Origin: Paramyrothecium sp. XJ0827
Taxonomy: Eukaryota; Ascomycota; Sordariomycetes; Hypocreales; Stachybotryaceae
Length of the DNA stretch: 64,000 bases
Reading direction: 5' to 3'
Assembly: GCA_020881915.1 (NCBI GenBank)
Contig: JAJFPB010000002.1
Span: 4,475,001 to 4,539,000, forward strand
Made by a program: the position numbers and the translations under genes. The first letter of the stretch is position 1. Every line of letters begins with the position of its first letter. Positions 11,106-21,718 of the stretch are shown piece by piece. A model generated the notes under the pieces. That model worked only from the letters and a program-made list of their open reading frames with translations. It had not been told where the DNA came from and searched no databases.

Positions 11106-12769
11106 ATGTCGGCCGAGTACAATGGCACTTCCGACGCCGCGGACGAGGGCTGGTCCAGCGGCGTCCACGATCTGAACATCTTCTACGACGTGAGTGCCCC
11201 AGTCACCACGGCCCAGCGAAGCAATGACTAACATCGATCGTGTAGACCGGAGACATGACCTTCCTCACCATCTCCGCCGTGCTCGTGCTGCTCATGATCC
11301 CCGGCGTCGGCTTCTTCTACAGTGGCCTCGCCCGGCGCAAGTCGGCCCTCGAGCTGCTGCTCATGTCGATGCTCTCCGTCGCCGTCGTCAGCTTCCAGTG
11401 GTTCTTCTGGGGCTACTCGCTGACCTTTTCGCGCACCGGCAACGCCTTCCTGGGTGACCTGACGCAGTTCGGCCTGATGAACACCATCGGCCAGCCCAAC
11501 GGCGGTGCGCTTCCCGACATTCTGTTCTGCCTGTACCAGGGCATGTTTGCTTCCATTACGTGAGTTGTTCTTTCCGGGTCTTCCGTTTGTGGTCCGTTGT
11601 TCTGTTTGGGTGGCTTCATTGAAGTTCACTCCGCCAAACAATTCAACATGACACACAATATTCCGCGGCAACATCCCTACTAACACAGCCTAGTCCTGCC
11701 CTCGCCCTCGGCGCCGTCGCTGACCGTGGTCGCGTGCTGCCCGCCCTTGTCTTCATCTTCATCTGGACCACCATCGTCTACGACCCCATCGCTTACTGGA
11801 CCTGGAACGCCAACGGCTGGCTCTTCAACCTCGGCGAGCTCGACTTTGCCGGCGGCGGCCCCGTCCACATCGCCTCGGGCACATGCGCCCTTGCCTACAG
11901 TCTCATGCTCGGCCGCCGTACCGGCTACAGCACCAACCGCGGCCTGCCTTACCGCCCCCACAACGTTACCCACGTCGTCCTCGGCACCGTCTTCCTCTGG
12001 GTTGGCTGGTTCGGTTTCAACGGTGGCTCCGCCCTCGGCATGAACATCCGTGCCGTTATGGCCTGCTACAACACCAACCTGGCCGCCGCCACCGCCGGCC
12101 TGTCCTGGATGCTCATGGACTACCGCCTGGAGCGCAAGTGGAGCACCGTCGGCTTCTGCTCCGGCGCCATCTCCGGTCTCGTCGCCATTACCCCGGCCGC
12201 TGGTTACGTCGCTCCCTGGGCTTCCGTCGTGATCGGCATTGTCGGTGGCATTGCCTGCAACTTGGCCACCAAGCTCAAGTTCGTCCTCGGAATCGATGAC
12301 GGTCTCGACGTATTTGCTACCCACGGTGTCGGCGGCATGGTCGGTGGTATCCTGACTGGTCTTTTCGGAGCGTATGTGCCCCCGCCCCAGTACTTGTCAG
12401 TATTTACACATTAACTAACACGTCCATAGTTCCTACATTGCCGGCCTCGACGGCGGCGAGTACGACCCCATGGGCTGGGTCGACAGGCACTACATCCAGC
12501 TCGGCTACCAGCTCGCCGGCATCTGCGCCGCCTTCGCGTGGACCTTTACGCTGACCTGCCTGATCCTGTTCCTGCTTAACCTCGTCCCGGGCCTGTCGCT
12601 CCGCGTCACCGCCGAGGAGGAGGAGGTCGGCCTCGACGACTGCCAGCTGGGCGAGTTCGCGTACGACTACGTCGAGGTGACGCGCCACGTGGCGGCCTCT
12701 GTGCACACGGGCGAGGAGAGCCTGCCGGAGAACAGCGGCCCCGAGAAGCGCACTCCCGAGGTTGTTTAA
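11106..12769 (+). CDS. MEP2: Ammonium transporter, Mep2-like (AMT/MEP family)
   Basis: Four exons: 11106-11189, 11246-11559, 11694-12371, 12430-12769, with introns of 56, 134 and 58 bp; 471 residues, normal for a fungal ammonium permease. It is a polytopic plasma-membrane channel for ammonium uptake. The first helix (LTISAVLVLLMIPGVGFFYSG) and the family segment DVFATHGVGG are clear. Both pore histidines are present, H191 (GGGPVHIASG) and H343 (FATHGVGG). In yeast, Mep1 and Mep3 replace the first of these by Glu while the high-affinity sensor Mep2 keeps His, so the protein is placed with the Mep2 type (inference). The acidic cytosolic C-tail (from about residue 405) has the EEEE stretch and conserved-looking D-E-x-x pattern after the last helix. 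A CTAAC branch site sits before the acceptor of intron 2. Probably nitrogen-regulated, based on family knowledge. Confidence 0.95.
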
Positions 12770-15163
12770 GCCGATCATGGATGCGGCTTCATGCGGTGCG
12801 GTAGGGGGAGAAGGTGAGATGAGGGAGGAGGAGGACGTTTGTGCTTTGAGTTCAGTCGAGATACCAAGCCGTGTCTAAGGAACCACCTGGCGCTGTCTAG
12901 TTGGTTCTAATAGATCTATATACACATTTAATCATACCAATCATCTCAAACGAGTTTGTTTCGTTGTGACGGATCGTGTCTCATTCAACATCCACGAACC
13001 CTTCAAAGCTGCTCAGTCCCAAGCCCATCCGATTGGATTCGCCTTGTTACCCATTTCCATCCTCATCTAACCAGTCAGTCAGTGGATCCCAACGTGCCGC
13101 CCGACTTCCCACCCCAGAACAGACCACCAAACCTTCAATGCAACACAAGCCTCCAGCCCTTGTTCCATGACCGCTTCGTCCTCATAGACCCCGGACCCCC
13201 GAGGGCGAACGGGAACAAGAAACAAGCCCCCCCCTCCTTCGGCCTCGGCAATCGTTCAATTTTCCCCCTAGAATCAAGGTTCCTCCCGTAATCCTTTTTC
13301 TTTTTTTCTTGCACATTTGCCTGCAAGAGAGGGAAACGGCCCCAACCCGTCCCCAAGAAGGGCGTGTGCATCGTCCTTCCCCAACGGTGATTCGTCCTCG
13401 TCAACCCCCTGCAGGGGGGGAGTGGTTCGGTCGGCCGTGTCGACGGGCGCAAGGCCGCAAGGGTAATAACACCCAGCGGGCGTTTTTTGTTGTCTTTTAC
13501 CACGGCAGGGTGAAAAACCATAAATGCATTTCTATTGCCTGCCAGCCTGCCTGCCTGCCTTATTTTTCTCCGTGGTCCCGCTACCGTTGCATTCGGTCGG
13601 TGCTTCTGCGACCCGGGTCTTACAGGCCACGCTGAGAAGCCCCCCGTTGGAAGTTGAAAAGGGGGGTGTGTGGTGGATGGGAGAGAGGCGGCGGGAGGGA
13701 CGACGCTTCGGCCACAGCCTGATTTTGCCTCGGGCTTCGTATTCAGTTGATGCATCCGTTGTAGAGTTTCAAGACGAGCTTTTACTTCCTAGGCGACTGG
13801 AGAGCAGGGAGTAATGGACTATCCGAGGACTTTTGGAGGACTTTTGGAGACGGGGGGCATGACCCAAACGGGAACTATATTGCACAACCAACAACCTACA
13901 ACCGCACTTCCACGGCACCCGTCCGTCCCACACTTCAGACAACGACACAACACAGCACAGCACCGGCCCATTCTCTGCCCTACTCGCGATTCTCTGCATG
14001 CAACCAAGTCCCTTATATCAAAGTCCTTTTTCCCCCTCCCCGTCTGACCCGAGACCCGGTCCGCAAGAAACGAGCCACGTCAACGGCGCGGGCCAAATGC
14101 AGTCCTGCACCAGGGAGCCAACGTACATGGCATATTTCTCTCGCTGAGACGTGGCAGACCAAATCCTCTTTTCCTGCAGCAGTTGGTAATATTCGTTGGT
14201 GAGGGCCGTGAGATGCTAACTCGAGTCTCTGCATCTGTTGGGCCGGGCGTGCGGCATGTATAGACTAGACCCCTCTGTAAGACATCCCCAGACCCGAGAC
14301 CTATTCTGTCTTGGAGAGCGTAGCCCTTATATCTCCTTCACTTCGTCGGCACGTGCATTCACAGTGATGTTCGGTCTTGACAAGCATGATCCTGTCAGTT
14401 TCACGTTCAGCAACCAGGCATCGTCAGGTCCTCTGGCTAGTTCTCATGAGCTGGATCTCGTATCGTTCCTTGCACAACCCACTTCCTCAAGTCGGATCGT
14501 CAACTCCGACGCCGTCTCACACAGATAACACATCAACCTGGAACAGCGATTCGTAATATCATATCACTTAATCATTATGCAATGGTCTATCAGTTGGCTC
14601 CCCCCGTCCATCCCAATCGCTCAGGTCCAACTTGCCTCGTACTGAGAGCCGGGTAATAGTGTAGGAACACGACTCGTAAACACACGTCTCCTCCAGCCCG
14701 GGGGCTATCCTTTTGTCCCCGTCTTCCCTCCGACCCGAGGTCTGACCCATCCATCGTCGGTAAGAATAACCATGTATCCGTCATCTCAGCAAAAACACGA
14801 GACGTTGTCCTGCCAGTCCTTGTATACTAAGCTTTACGCTCTGCCAAACGCCATTCTGCCAAGGCTACCTCATTGCACTGTGCCAACTCGTCCATAGCCG
14901 TACAGAGGAAATAATGAATCCATTGGTAAAGCGAACCATCCTTGCCTTTCGCCTGGTGCGCTCCGCGCCGCTGAATAAGGGGTATTTAGTGTTGCTAGTG
15001 GGAAAAACATGCGCGCCGCATAAACGCTCTGACGAGTGTCGTTATCAGCGCAGCTGAACTCGAAGCTCGGCACGACATACAGCATACCAAGCAATGCCGG
15101 CCCTTTGAGTCAAGGGTGTTAAAAGTCTTCTCTCATCGTCTAGATCAGTGAAGGCCATGGCTC
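12770..15163. other. Intergenic region between convergent transporter and F-box genes
   Basis: Both flanking genes end here. The longest frame (minus 13135-13755) is Pro/Arg-rich, overlaps plus-strand frames of similar length, and matches nothing known to me. Homopolymer-rich stretches (C and G runs at 13190-13480) are present. No gene or RNA supported. Confidence 0.55.
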
Positions 15164-17682
15164 CTAGTCCATGGCATCACCGTCCGCTTGCTGCTCGGCG
15201 GCATCATGGCGCAGTTGGTGCATCGGTGCCGTGCTGGCGCCGCCTGCTTGGACAGCACCGTTCGCCGAGCTCGCGTGCTGAGAGACGGAGCCTTGTGCTA
15301 GCGTGGCGACGCTTGCATTTGCGCGGCCGTGAGCGCTGAGCGGTGGTTGCCCAGTCGCTGTACCGCTGGTCATGAAGCTGGAGAATGCGAGCGGCCCAAG
15401 ATGCTCGGGCGTGTGGTGGAGGTAGTGCTGCGACGTCGGGTGCTCATGGCCTGGCGTAAACGGATGTTGGGCCAAGCTTGGTGCCGGTGGTGGCACTGGT
15501 ATGGCCTGCGCCAGATGAGGAAGAGTCAAGTCGACTTGCGCGTTCGCATCCAACGTCGGCACACCCTGCTGCTGTTGCGGGTCGACCGCAATATCGCTCG
15601 TGTCTAACCCTTCGAAGTCGTTGTCCTCATCGCCCATCTCGTCATCAAAGCCTTCACCATCGCCCGCGTTTATGACGCTGGACACAGCATCTGGACGCCG
15701 GCTGCTACCCGCACCGCGAAGCCGCCCGCCGGGCAGTCGTTGAGGTAGCGATCCTCTAAGCTCCTCAAATTGCTGCGCCGTGTTTAGGAAGTCGCGGAAT
15801 TTAGAAACCATGTTCCCTGAGAAAACGCAGAACACGTCCCGCTGATGCGGCGTAAACTCTGGACACGTTGTCAGCACGCAAATTTTGCTGGGTATGAGAG
15901 TACTGCTTACCTGGAGGTGCCTGCCTACAGAAGGGATGGAAGTCGTCGCGCTGGAAAGCGGTGACGCCAGTCAGACTCAGATGTGTTAGGCGAGGGCATG
16001 AGTTGAGTAGGCGCATGATGCTCTGGTGGCAGGTTAGTAGGAACGTGCGACATGCAAAATCAAAGGAACACACCTTCAGTGTCAGGTTCACGCAATAGCT
16101 GAGATGCACTCGCTCCAAGCTGGGAGCGTAATATTCTCCGCCAACCAGGACTCCGTTTGCATCCCGCCTGACGCGTGGTCGATAGGCAGCATCCGCAAGA
16201 GTAAGGACAGATTCGTCTGTGATAGAGCTACACTTGACCAGGCCAATCCTCTTGAGCTTCGGGAGCAGCGCCAGCCTCTTGACGGATTCGTCGGTCAAAT
16301 TTGTGCAGCAGCCCAGATCAATGTATCGAATCCGGTTGCAGTTGTGCACAAGCCGCTTGACACCCTCGTCGGTAATCTGGCTGCAGTGCCCGAGGTGAAC
16401 GTAGTGCAAGTTCTTGCCGAGTTTCGAGATGGCGTGAACAGCAATGTCGGTGATGTTACGGCACTTGGCTAGGACGAGATTGCGCAGGCGGGGTGCCACT
16501 TCGATAATCTTCTGAACAGCGGCATCGGTCAGGCGGGTGCATGAGGTGAGATCAAGGATGCGCAGATGTTCGTAGACCTGACCTGGGGGTAGGGACAGGA
16601 AAGCGTTATCGTCGATCAAGTCGCAGCTAGCGAGCCGCAGTTCGCGGAGGCAGTTTCCCTTGGCCAGGAGCGAGGTGACCGGGCCGTTGCCAATAAGGTT
16701 GCACTGGTGAAGATCGATCTCCAGAATGTTAGGGCAATGCTCTGCGAAGGCAAGAATGGCATTGTCACGAAGCTGAACGCATTCGTTGAGTTTTAACTAC
16801 TCAGGTTAGAACTTGCATTCGCAAAGATGCCAGGGGAATAACGGGCAGGTGATCCAAGAGACGAAAGTCAGAACATAGGGCACTCACTCTCTTGATATAT
16901 CGACAGTTCTCAGCCAACGTTATCATGCTCTCGTTGGAAATGGCATCGCAGCCGGAAATGTTCAAGCCCTGGAGGCGTTTGCAGTGTTCGGCAATGGCGT
17001 AGACGGAGCGCTCCGTGATGTGCTTGTCGTCGGAGATGTCGAGGGCAAGAAGCGAGGAGCTGTTCTCAACGAGCGCAACGAGGCCCGAGTCAGTCAGGCC
17101 CCGACACTTTGTCAGAGTCAGCCTCTCGACGCGGGTGCACACCGCCAGGGGCATGACGCTGCCGTCGTTGACCTCGTCGGCCAGGGCGGCCAGGTTAAGG
17201 CGGCGGATGAAGTCGCGGTAGTTGAAAAAGGGTTGGTCGCGGCCGAGGGTGCGGCAGATGCTCTTGAGGTTCTTCCAGTCGGTGCAGGCGGGACGGTGCC
17301 ACAGCAGGTCGACTGCGTTGCGAGACCAACGCTTGCAGACGAGCATGCTGTGGTAGAGGTCGGAGGGGGCGCTCAGCTTGGCGAATATGCTGATGAGGAT
17401 CTCGTTGGGCAGGCGGTTGACCGGCGGCCAGCACGTGTCCGAGTTGTCGACGACGTTCATGTCCTGCAGGTTGGGGACGCCGAGCGACGACTGCGAGTCG
17501 TTGTTGGCCAGGAAAAAGTCCGATTCCTCGTTGTCCGGGGGCGCCGGGGAGGCGGTCGACGAGGATGACCGCGAGTCATCTTGATCCTCGGATGCGGATG
17601 GCGTCGAGGCCGCGGCAAATACAGGTATCGCTGAGGGAGCCGCTGCCGCCGCCGCCGGTGTCGTCACGGCAGGGGGACGCAT
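15164..17682 (-). CDS. grrA: F-box/leucine-rich repeat protein GrrA (Grr1), SCF E3 ligase subunit
   Basis: Four exons: 17682-16888, 16796-16074, 16022-15911, 15858-15164, with introns of 91, 51 and 52 bp; 774 residues. After a low-complexity Ala/Ser-rich N-terminus an F-box (LPNEILISIFAKLSAPSDL) lies at about residues 85-125, followed by some thirteen cysteine-containing leucine-rich repeats (pattern L..L.L..C..LTD..V) to about residue 560, and a disordered tail rich in Gln, His and Gly. This is the arrangement of Grr1/GrrA, the substrate receptor of an SCF ubiquitin ligase that degrades G1 cyclins and controls nutrient signalling; in Aspergillus GrrA is needed for meiosis and ascospores. ATG at 17682 is the first in frame; a non-ATG extension exists upstream but has no start codon. 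Each exon joint restores an LRR. Confidence 0.94.
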
Positions 17683-19680
17683 CCTGTCGGCAAGACGAGG
17701 GACGTCTGAACGATGCAATAGTGCGGGGATGGCGCACCGCTGCCTCGCCGGGTACAGAAACTATCGTCGAATGTTGAAATGAAGGTCGTCAGGCAGTGCG
17801 TGGGCGAATCGTGGAGAGGCGAAAGGCAGCCAAGCGAGAACCAGCAGCAACGGTGATGACGGCGTGGACGGCGGAGGACGAGGACCGCAAGTCGGCGACG
17901 ATGGATGGAGTTTGGAGTTTCGTTCACCGTCTCGTGCACAGGAAAAAGGACCGGGCCGTCAGGCGTTGGCGGGCAAAGGGGAAAACGACGGGCCTTTGTT
18001 CTGTGCTGGGGTCGGCGTCGATGGACTTTTCCGTCCCGTCGTCGTGATCGTGTCGTTGTGGGAAGTAGGAAGATGGGAGGTGGGAAGGATGACAAAAGAT
18101 GGGACCTTTCGGGCCTCGACGATGCTGCAAGTTGCCCTGCAGAGTTGGTTTGAAATGTGTTGACCGGAGCCTGCTCTGGAGCCTCCCGCTCAGTGAGGTG
18201 GGTTGAGGTACTTAGGGGTGGGGAAGCCGGCAGTACCCAAAGGGACCTGGCTCGAAGCCCAAAGCCGCTGGTATTCGGCTTGTACCCCGCGATAGGTCCA
18301 GAGGTACCGCTACCTCGCCTGCAGCCTCGAGTGTCGAGGTCGAGGTCAGCCCCCCCAAGCGAGATGCGGCAGCTCCGGTGCCAAACTCCGCCGCTCAGGC
18401 AATGGGGTCAGTCACGGCGCAGACACACAAAAACATTAAAAGTACCCTAGCTGTGGCAGCGTACGCAGGAAAACTTCGCAGGACTAGAAGAAGCGTACAA
18501 AGTCACACCACGCCTGTGTGTCTCACGGCCGCGACGCCAGATTTCATGCTGATGCCGCAGGTGAGCGGAGACTTGTCAAGCGGTCCGAACGACGCGAAAC
18601 AGTGCGTACAAGGTACTTGCGTCCGCCCCGGCCGATACCCTCCGCTCGACACCCTTAGGGCGTTTTGGGGCGTCTTCTCGCAGGCTCGCGGTTCACTAAA
18701 ACCCGGGTACACGCAAGTACCTACAAGTTCCCGATCCCCGTAGAGGAGGGGGGTTCACGGCTCGCGGACTCAGTGACTCGGTTCCTAATTATAGCGCGTG
18801 ATGTGCTCCTTGGCCCGCCGCTAGCTGGGCGGCCGAGGCTGGGATGGGCTAGGCTTTGGCGGCCTTGCCTGTTGCCTCGTCCGCACCAAGTACCGCGCTG
18901 TACCTTGCTGGTTGCCCGAGGCGGTGGATGATCAGAATCAAGCAATGTTGATTCACGGCAACCAGGCGGATGGAATTTGATCATGGTAACCGCAAGACCC
19001 ATGATCGGCTCTTCACGAGAGACTTTGCGAGTGTTCACGTTTGCAGCTACCTTATGTGCCTCAGCCACCTTGATCGACCATGCTGAACACCTCCCAACAG
19101 TCCTCCTGATTCTTTTCCTGGTCCGTCACCCTACGAAGGCACGCATGCTGCACGCAGCCCCGGAACCCTTTCCACCCAGTGCTCATCCTCTGTGACTCGT
19201 CGGCACCAGCCCTGCACCGCTCATTGGATGGCCCAGATGCAGGGGGACACCATCACGGGTTCCATTCACCTCTTAGCGATCCCCTTTCAAAGGTCTTCTC
19301 GAGTCTCCTTTGTTGATTGCATTCCCGATGCGTCATCCAGGGTAGCTTAGAAACTCGGGTGTTTCCAAGGTGGATGTTTACAGTGCTGTATGGCAGTACC
19401 TTGCCTGAGAGACTCGACAGGTACCTGCGGTCTCTCGACCCCGTTCTGACGTCACGTGCATCGGCTCCGAGACTCGACCCGATGACATCGTCCCATGGCC
19501 CTGGTAAAATCAGTAAAATCATGCCGGCTGATTGCTGCAGCTCCAATCCACCACCCGGCCACAGCTAGATCGAAAGCCTGCGCTTCCACATTCGGTCATA
19601 CCCAGGGCTCGCAGGTCGGCCGCTCACCTTGAATCCTCCACTTTCACCTGCGCGGTCAACGTTTCCTTCCTCCAACCACC
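17683..19680. other. 2-kb divergent intergenic region (grrA / AIM18)
   Basis: Contains the promoters of grrA (minus) and the AIM18-like gene (plus). Frames inside are overlapping and unstructured. It carries the CRE/E-box element described separately. No gene supported. Confidence 0.6.
19447..19458. promoter_or_regulatory. Overlapping CRE (TGACGTCA) and E-box (CACGTG)
   Basis: The 12-mer TGACGTCACGTG contains a perfect palindromic CRE, the target of ATF/CREB-type bZIP factors, overlapping a CACGTG E-box for bHLH factors. It lies 222-234 bp upstream of the AIM18-like ATG, a usual distance for a fungal promoter element. Function is inferred only from the motif. Confidence 0.45.
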
Positions 19681-20865
19681 ATGCTCCGTCCTTCCGCCAC
19701 CCTGCGACCCGCCCTAAGGACCGGGGCCCGGGCTCACCCCCGGCCGTCCGCCCTGCTCATCCGCCGCACCCTCTTCTCCCAGAAGCAGTCCGCCGACCGC
19801 CTGACCGACGAGCTCGACCTCAACCGCCTCAACTCCCAGCGCCGCGACTACGAGCAAAACCGCACCGCCTTCCTTGCCGCCGGCGCTATCGCCGGCATCG
19901 TGTCCTTCATCTACACGGCATGGAAGCTCAAGAAAGCCCTTGCGCTCGAGAAGGAGAAGCGCACCGCGCAGTGCGATGCCCCGTCCAACATCCCCACCGA
20001 GACGTTCAAGACCGAGGCCGGCGAGAAGCGAAAGGTTGTGGTGCTTGACGACGAAGGCCGTGAGGTTGTGCCCACGGGCAATAGCACCGTCCCGGCCATC
20101 CCGCGCACTCTCTTGGTCGACATCCCCTCCACCTCGTCACAGCAGCCCAGCTCTATCATAGCCGACGCCGTGACCCGCGAGCAAGGCGCCGAGTTCACCC
20201 TCGTTGGGCTCGGCACCCGTACGGTAACCTTCCTCGGCTTCGAGGTCTACGTCATGGGTTTCTACGTTGCCACGCAAGACATTGCCCGCCTGCAGCAGCA
20301 CCTCGTTAAGAAGATCAACCCGGCCGCCACGACGCTTATTCCCTCGGAGAAGGAGGCCCTGCGCCGGGCTCTGCGCGACGCTACCGAGGGCGAGGAAACG
20401 TGGAACACGCTGCTGACCGAGGCCGGGTGCCGCTCCATCGTGCGCATCACGCCCGTCCGCGACACCGACTTCCACCACCTGCGCGACGCCTTCGTCCGAG
20501 CCGTCACGAACCGCACGCAGCGCGACACCAAGGCCTACGCCGACGAGGCGTTTGGCCTCGCCGTGCGCGACCTCAAGAGCATCATGAACCGCGGTAGCCT
20601 GAAGAAGAAGGCGGAGCTGCTGCTGTGCCGCGATGACCGCGGCAAGCTCACGGTGCTGTTCGACCCAAGTGGCAAGGGCAGCGGCAAGGGCGTTCAGCGG
20701 GAGCTGTTGGGCTCGGTAGACGACGACAGGCTGTCGCGCCTCCTATGGCTGAACTGGCTGGCCGGTAGCAAGGTCGCATCGGAGAAGGCGAGGGAGAACA
20801 TCATTGAGGGTGTTATGGAGTTTGTGGAGCGACCGGTTGGCACGGTAGCTGCGCAGGTTGTGTAA
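19681..20865 (+). CDS. AIM18: Mitochondrial AIM18-like chalcone isomerase-fold protein
   Basis: Single exon, 394 residues. The N-terminus is rich in Arg, Ala and Ser without acids for about 30 residues (mitochondrial presequence), followed by a membrane segment at about 63-80 (AFLAAGAIAGIVSFIYTAW) and a charged linker. From about residue 165 the chalcone-isomerase-like domain follows: GLGTRTVTFLGFEVYVMGFYV, FHHLRDAFVRAV and the closing WLAGSKVASEKARENI are typical of the fungal AIM18/FMP22 family. In yeast Aim18 is a mitochondrial protein with the chalcone isomerase fold, and its enzymatic role is unresolved. Codon use is strongly GC3-rich. A CRE/E-box lies about 225 bp upstream. The window gives no partner genes for it. 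Confidence 0.93.
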   Translation: MLRPSATLRPALRTGARAHPRPSALLIRRTLFSQKQSADRLTDELDLNRLNSQRRDYEQNRTAFLAAGAIAGIVSFIYTAWKLKKALALEKEKRTAQCDAPSNIPTETFKTEAGEKRKVVVLDDEGREVVPTGNSTVPAIPRTLLVDIPSTSSQQPSSIIADAVTREQGAEFTLVGLGTRTVTFLGFEVYVMGFYVATQDIARLQQHLVKKINPAATTLIPSEKEALRRALRDATEGEETWNTLLTEAGCRSIVRITPVRDTDFHHLRDAFVRAVTNRTQRDTKAYADEAFGLAVRDLKSIMNRGSLKKKAELLLCRDDRGKLTVLFDPSGKGSGKGVQRELLGSVDDDRLSRLLWLNWLAGSKVASEKARENIIEGVMEFVERPVGTVAAQVV

Positions 20866-21194
20866 GAACATTCTGTAGAGCACCACCGCGCACATGTACA
20901 TTAGAAGCACAATGTTGTAAAATGACCATCACTCGAGCGCAGAGTCGACATGGACGGCTCGGCAGTGTAGATCAAAAAGTCCATGAAAAGAACACTTCTC
21001 AGTTGGTATTTGAACGTTTCACTCTCATTCATACAGACGTCTCTATGGTCTTCATCTATTGATACAATCCGAAACCTATAGCCTAGAGCTATACCCATAA
21101 ATGGTCAGCCAAGAGGAACTGCCATTAAGCCTTCGTGCGCCTACGCAGGCGCGAGCAATGCGAGGAAGATTGGGCATCGACAACGGACAGCAGC
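20866..21194. other. Short convergent 3' intergenic region
   Basis: Lies between the ends of the AIM18-like (plus) and glutaredoxin (minus) genes and is AT-richer than both. It should hold both 3' untranslated regions. Nothing else seen. Confidence 0.6.
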
Positions 21195-21718
21195 TTACGC
21201 CTTCAGCGCGCCGGCATCGCGCAGCAGATCCTCAAGCTTGTCGGCGGATCGCAGGGACTGAAGGTCCGAGTTGCCGCCGATGTGCTTGCCCCGGATCAAA
21301 ATGTTGGGGACGGTGCGCTGGCCAGTGATATCCTCGAGGGCGTCCTGGAGAGCAGAGCCATCGGCTGGAGGTGGGCGTTAGCGGAGGTTAGGAGGGACAG
21401 AGCGGGAGTTGGGGATGCTTACAAAGCTCGTCCAGCTCGAACAGGGCGTACTCGGCGCCGAAACTGTTCAGGGTGCCCTTGGCCTGTCGGCAGTAGGGGC
21501 AGTACGTCTTGGAGAAGACGACTGTACGGCGGGCGTTAGCATGGAGGTTGTCGTCAGGATCGAAAGCATGGTTGAGGAGTCCTCGACCGAGCTTCATAGT
21601 TTGAGGGAGACGTACCGACGTTGTTGTCGTCGATGAGCTTCTGAGCTTTTGCGCGTGCGTCGGCCATGGCTGTGGGAGATCTGGAGGCAGAGGAAAACAG
21701 GGAGCGGAACAGATTCAT
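21195..21718 (-). CDS. GRX: Dithiol glutaredoxin with alternative mitochondrial start
   Basis: Exons from the inner start: 21667-21616, 21521-21423, 21364-21195 (introns 94 and 58 bp), giving 106 residues. Active site C25-P-Y-C28 in the context FSKTYCPYC marks a class I dithiol glutaredoxin; the TVPN cis-proline loop and the GGNSDL glutathione-binding turn are present. It reduces disulfides and glutathione-protein mixed disulfides. A second ATG at 21718 is in frame, with no stop between, and adds MNLFRSLFSSASRSPTA, a basic, Ser-rich, acid-free leader typical of mitochondrial import. The outer ATG has a poor context (T at -3, A at +4), the inner a strong one (G at -3, G at +4). Yeast Grx2 makes cytosolic and mitochondrial forms by the same device; dual targeting here is inferred. 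Confidence 0.93.

Noticed and set aside
13135..13755. 206-codon minus-strand frame between transporter and F-box genes
   Set aside because: Low-complexity Pro/Arg/Gly composition with equally long plus-strand frames over the same bases and no known domain.
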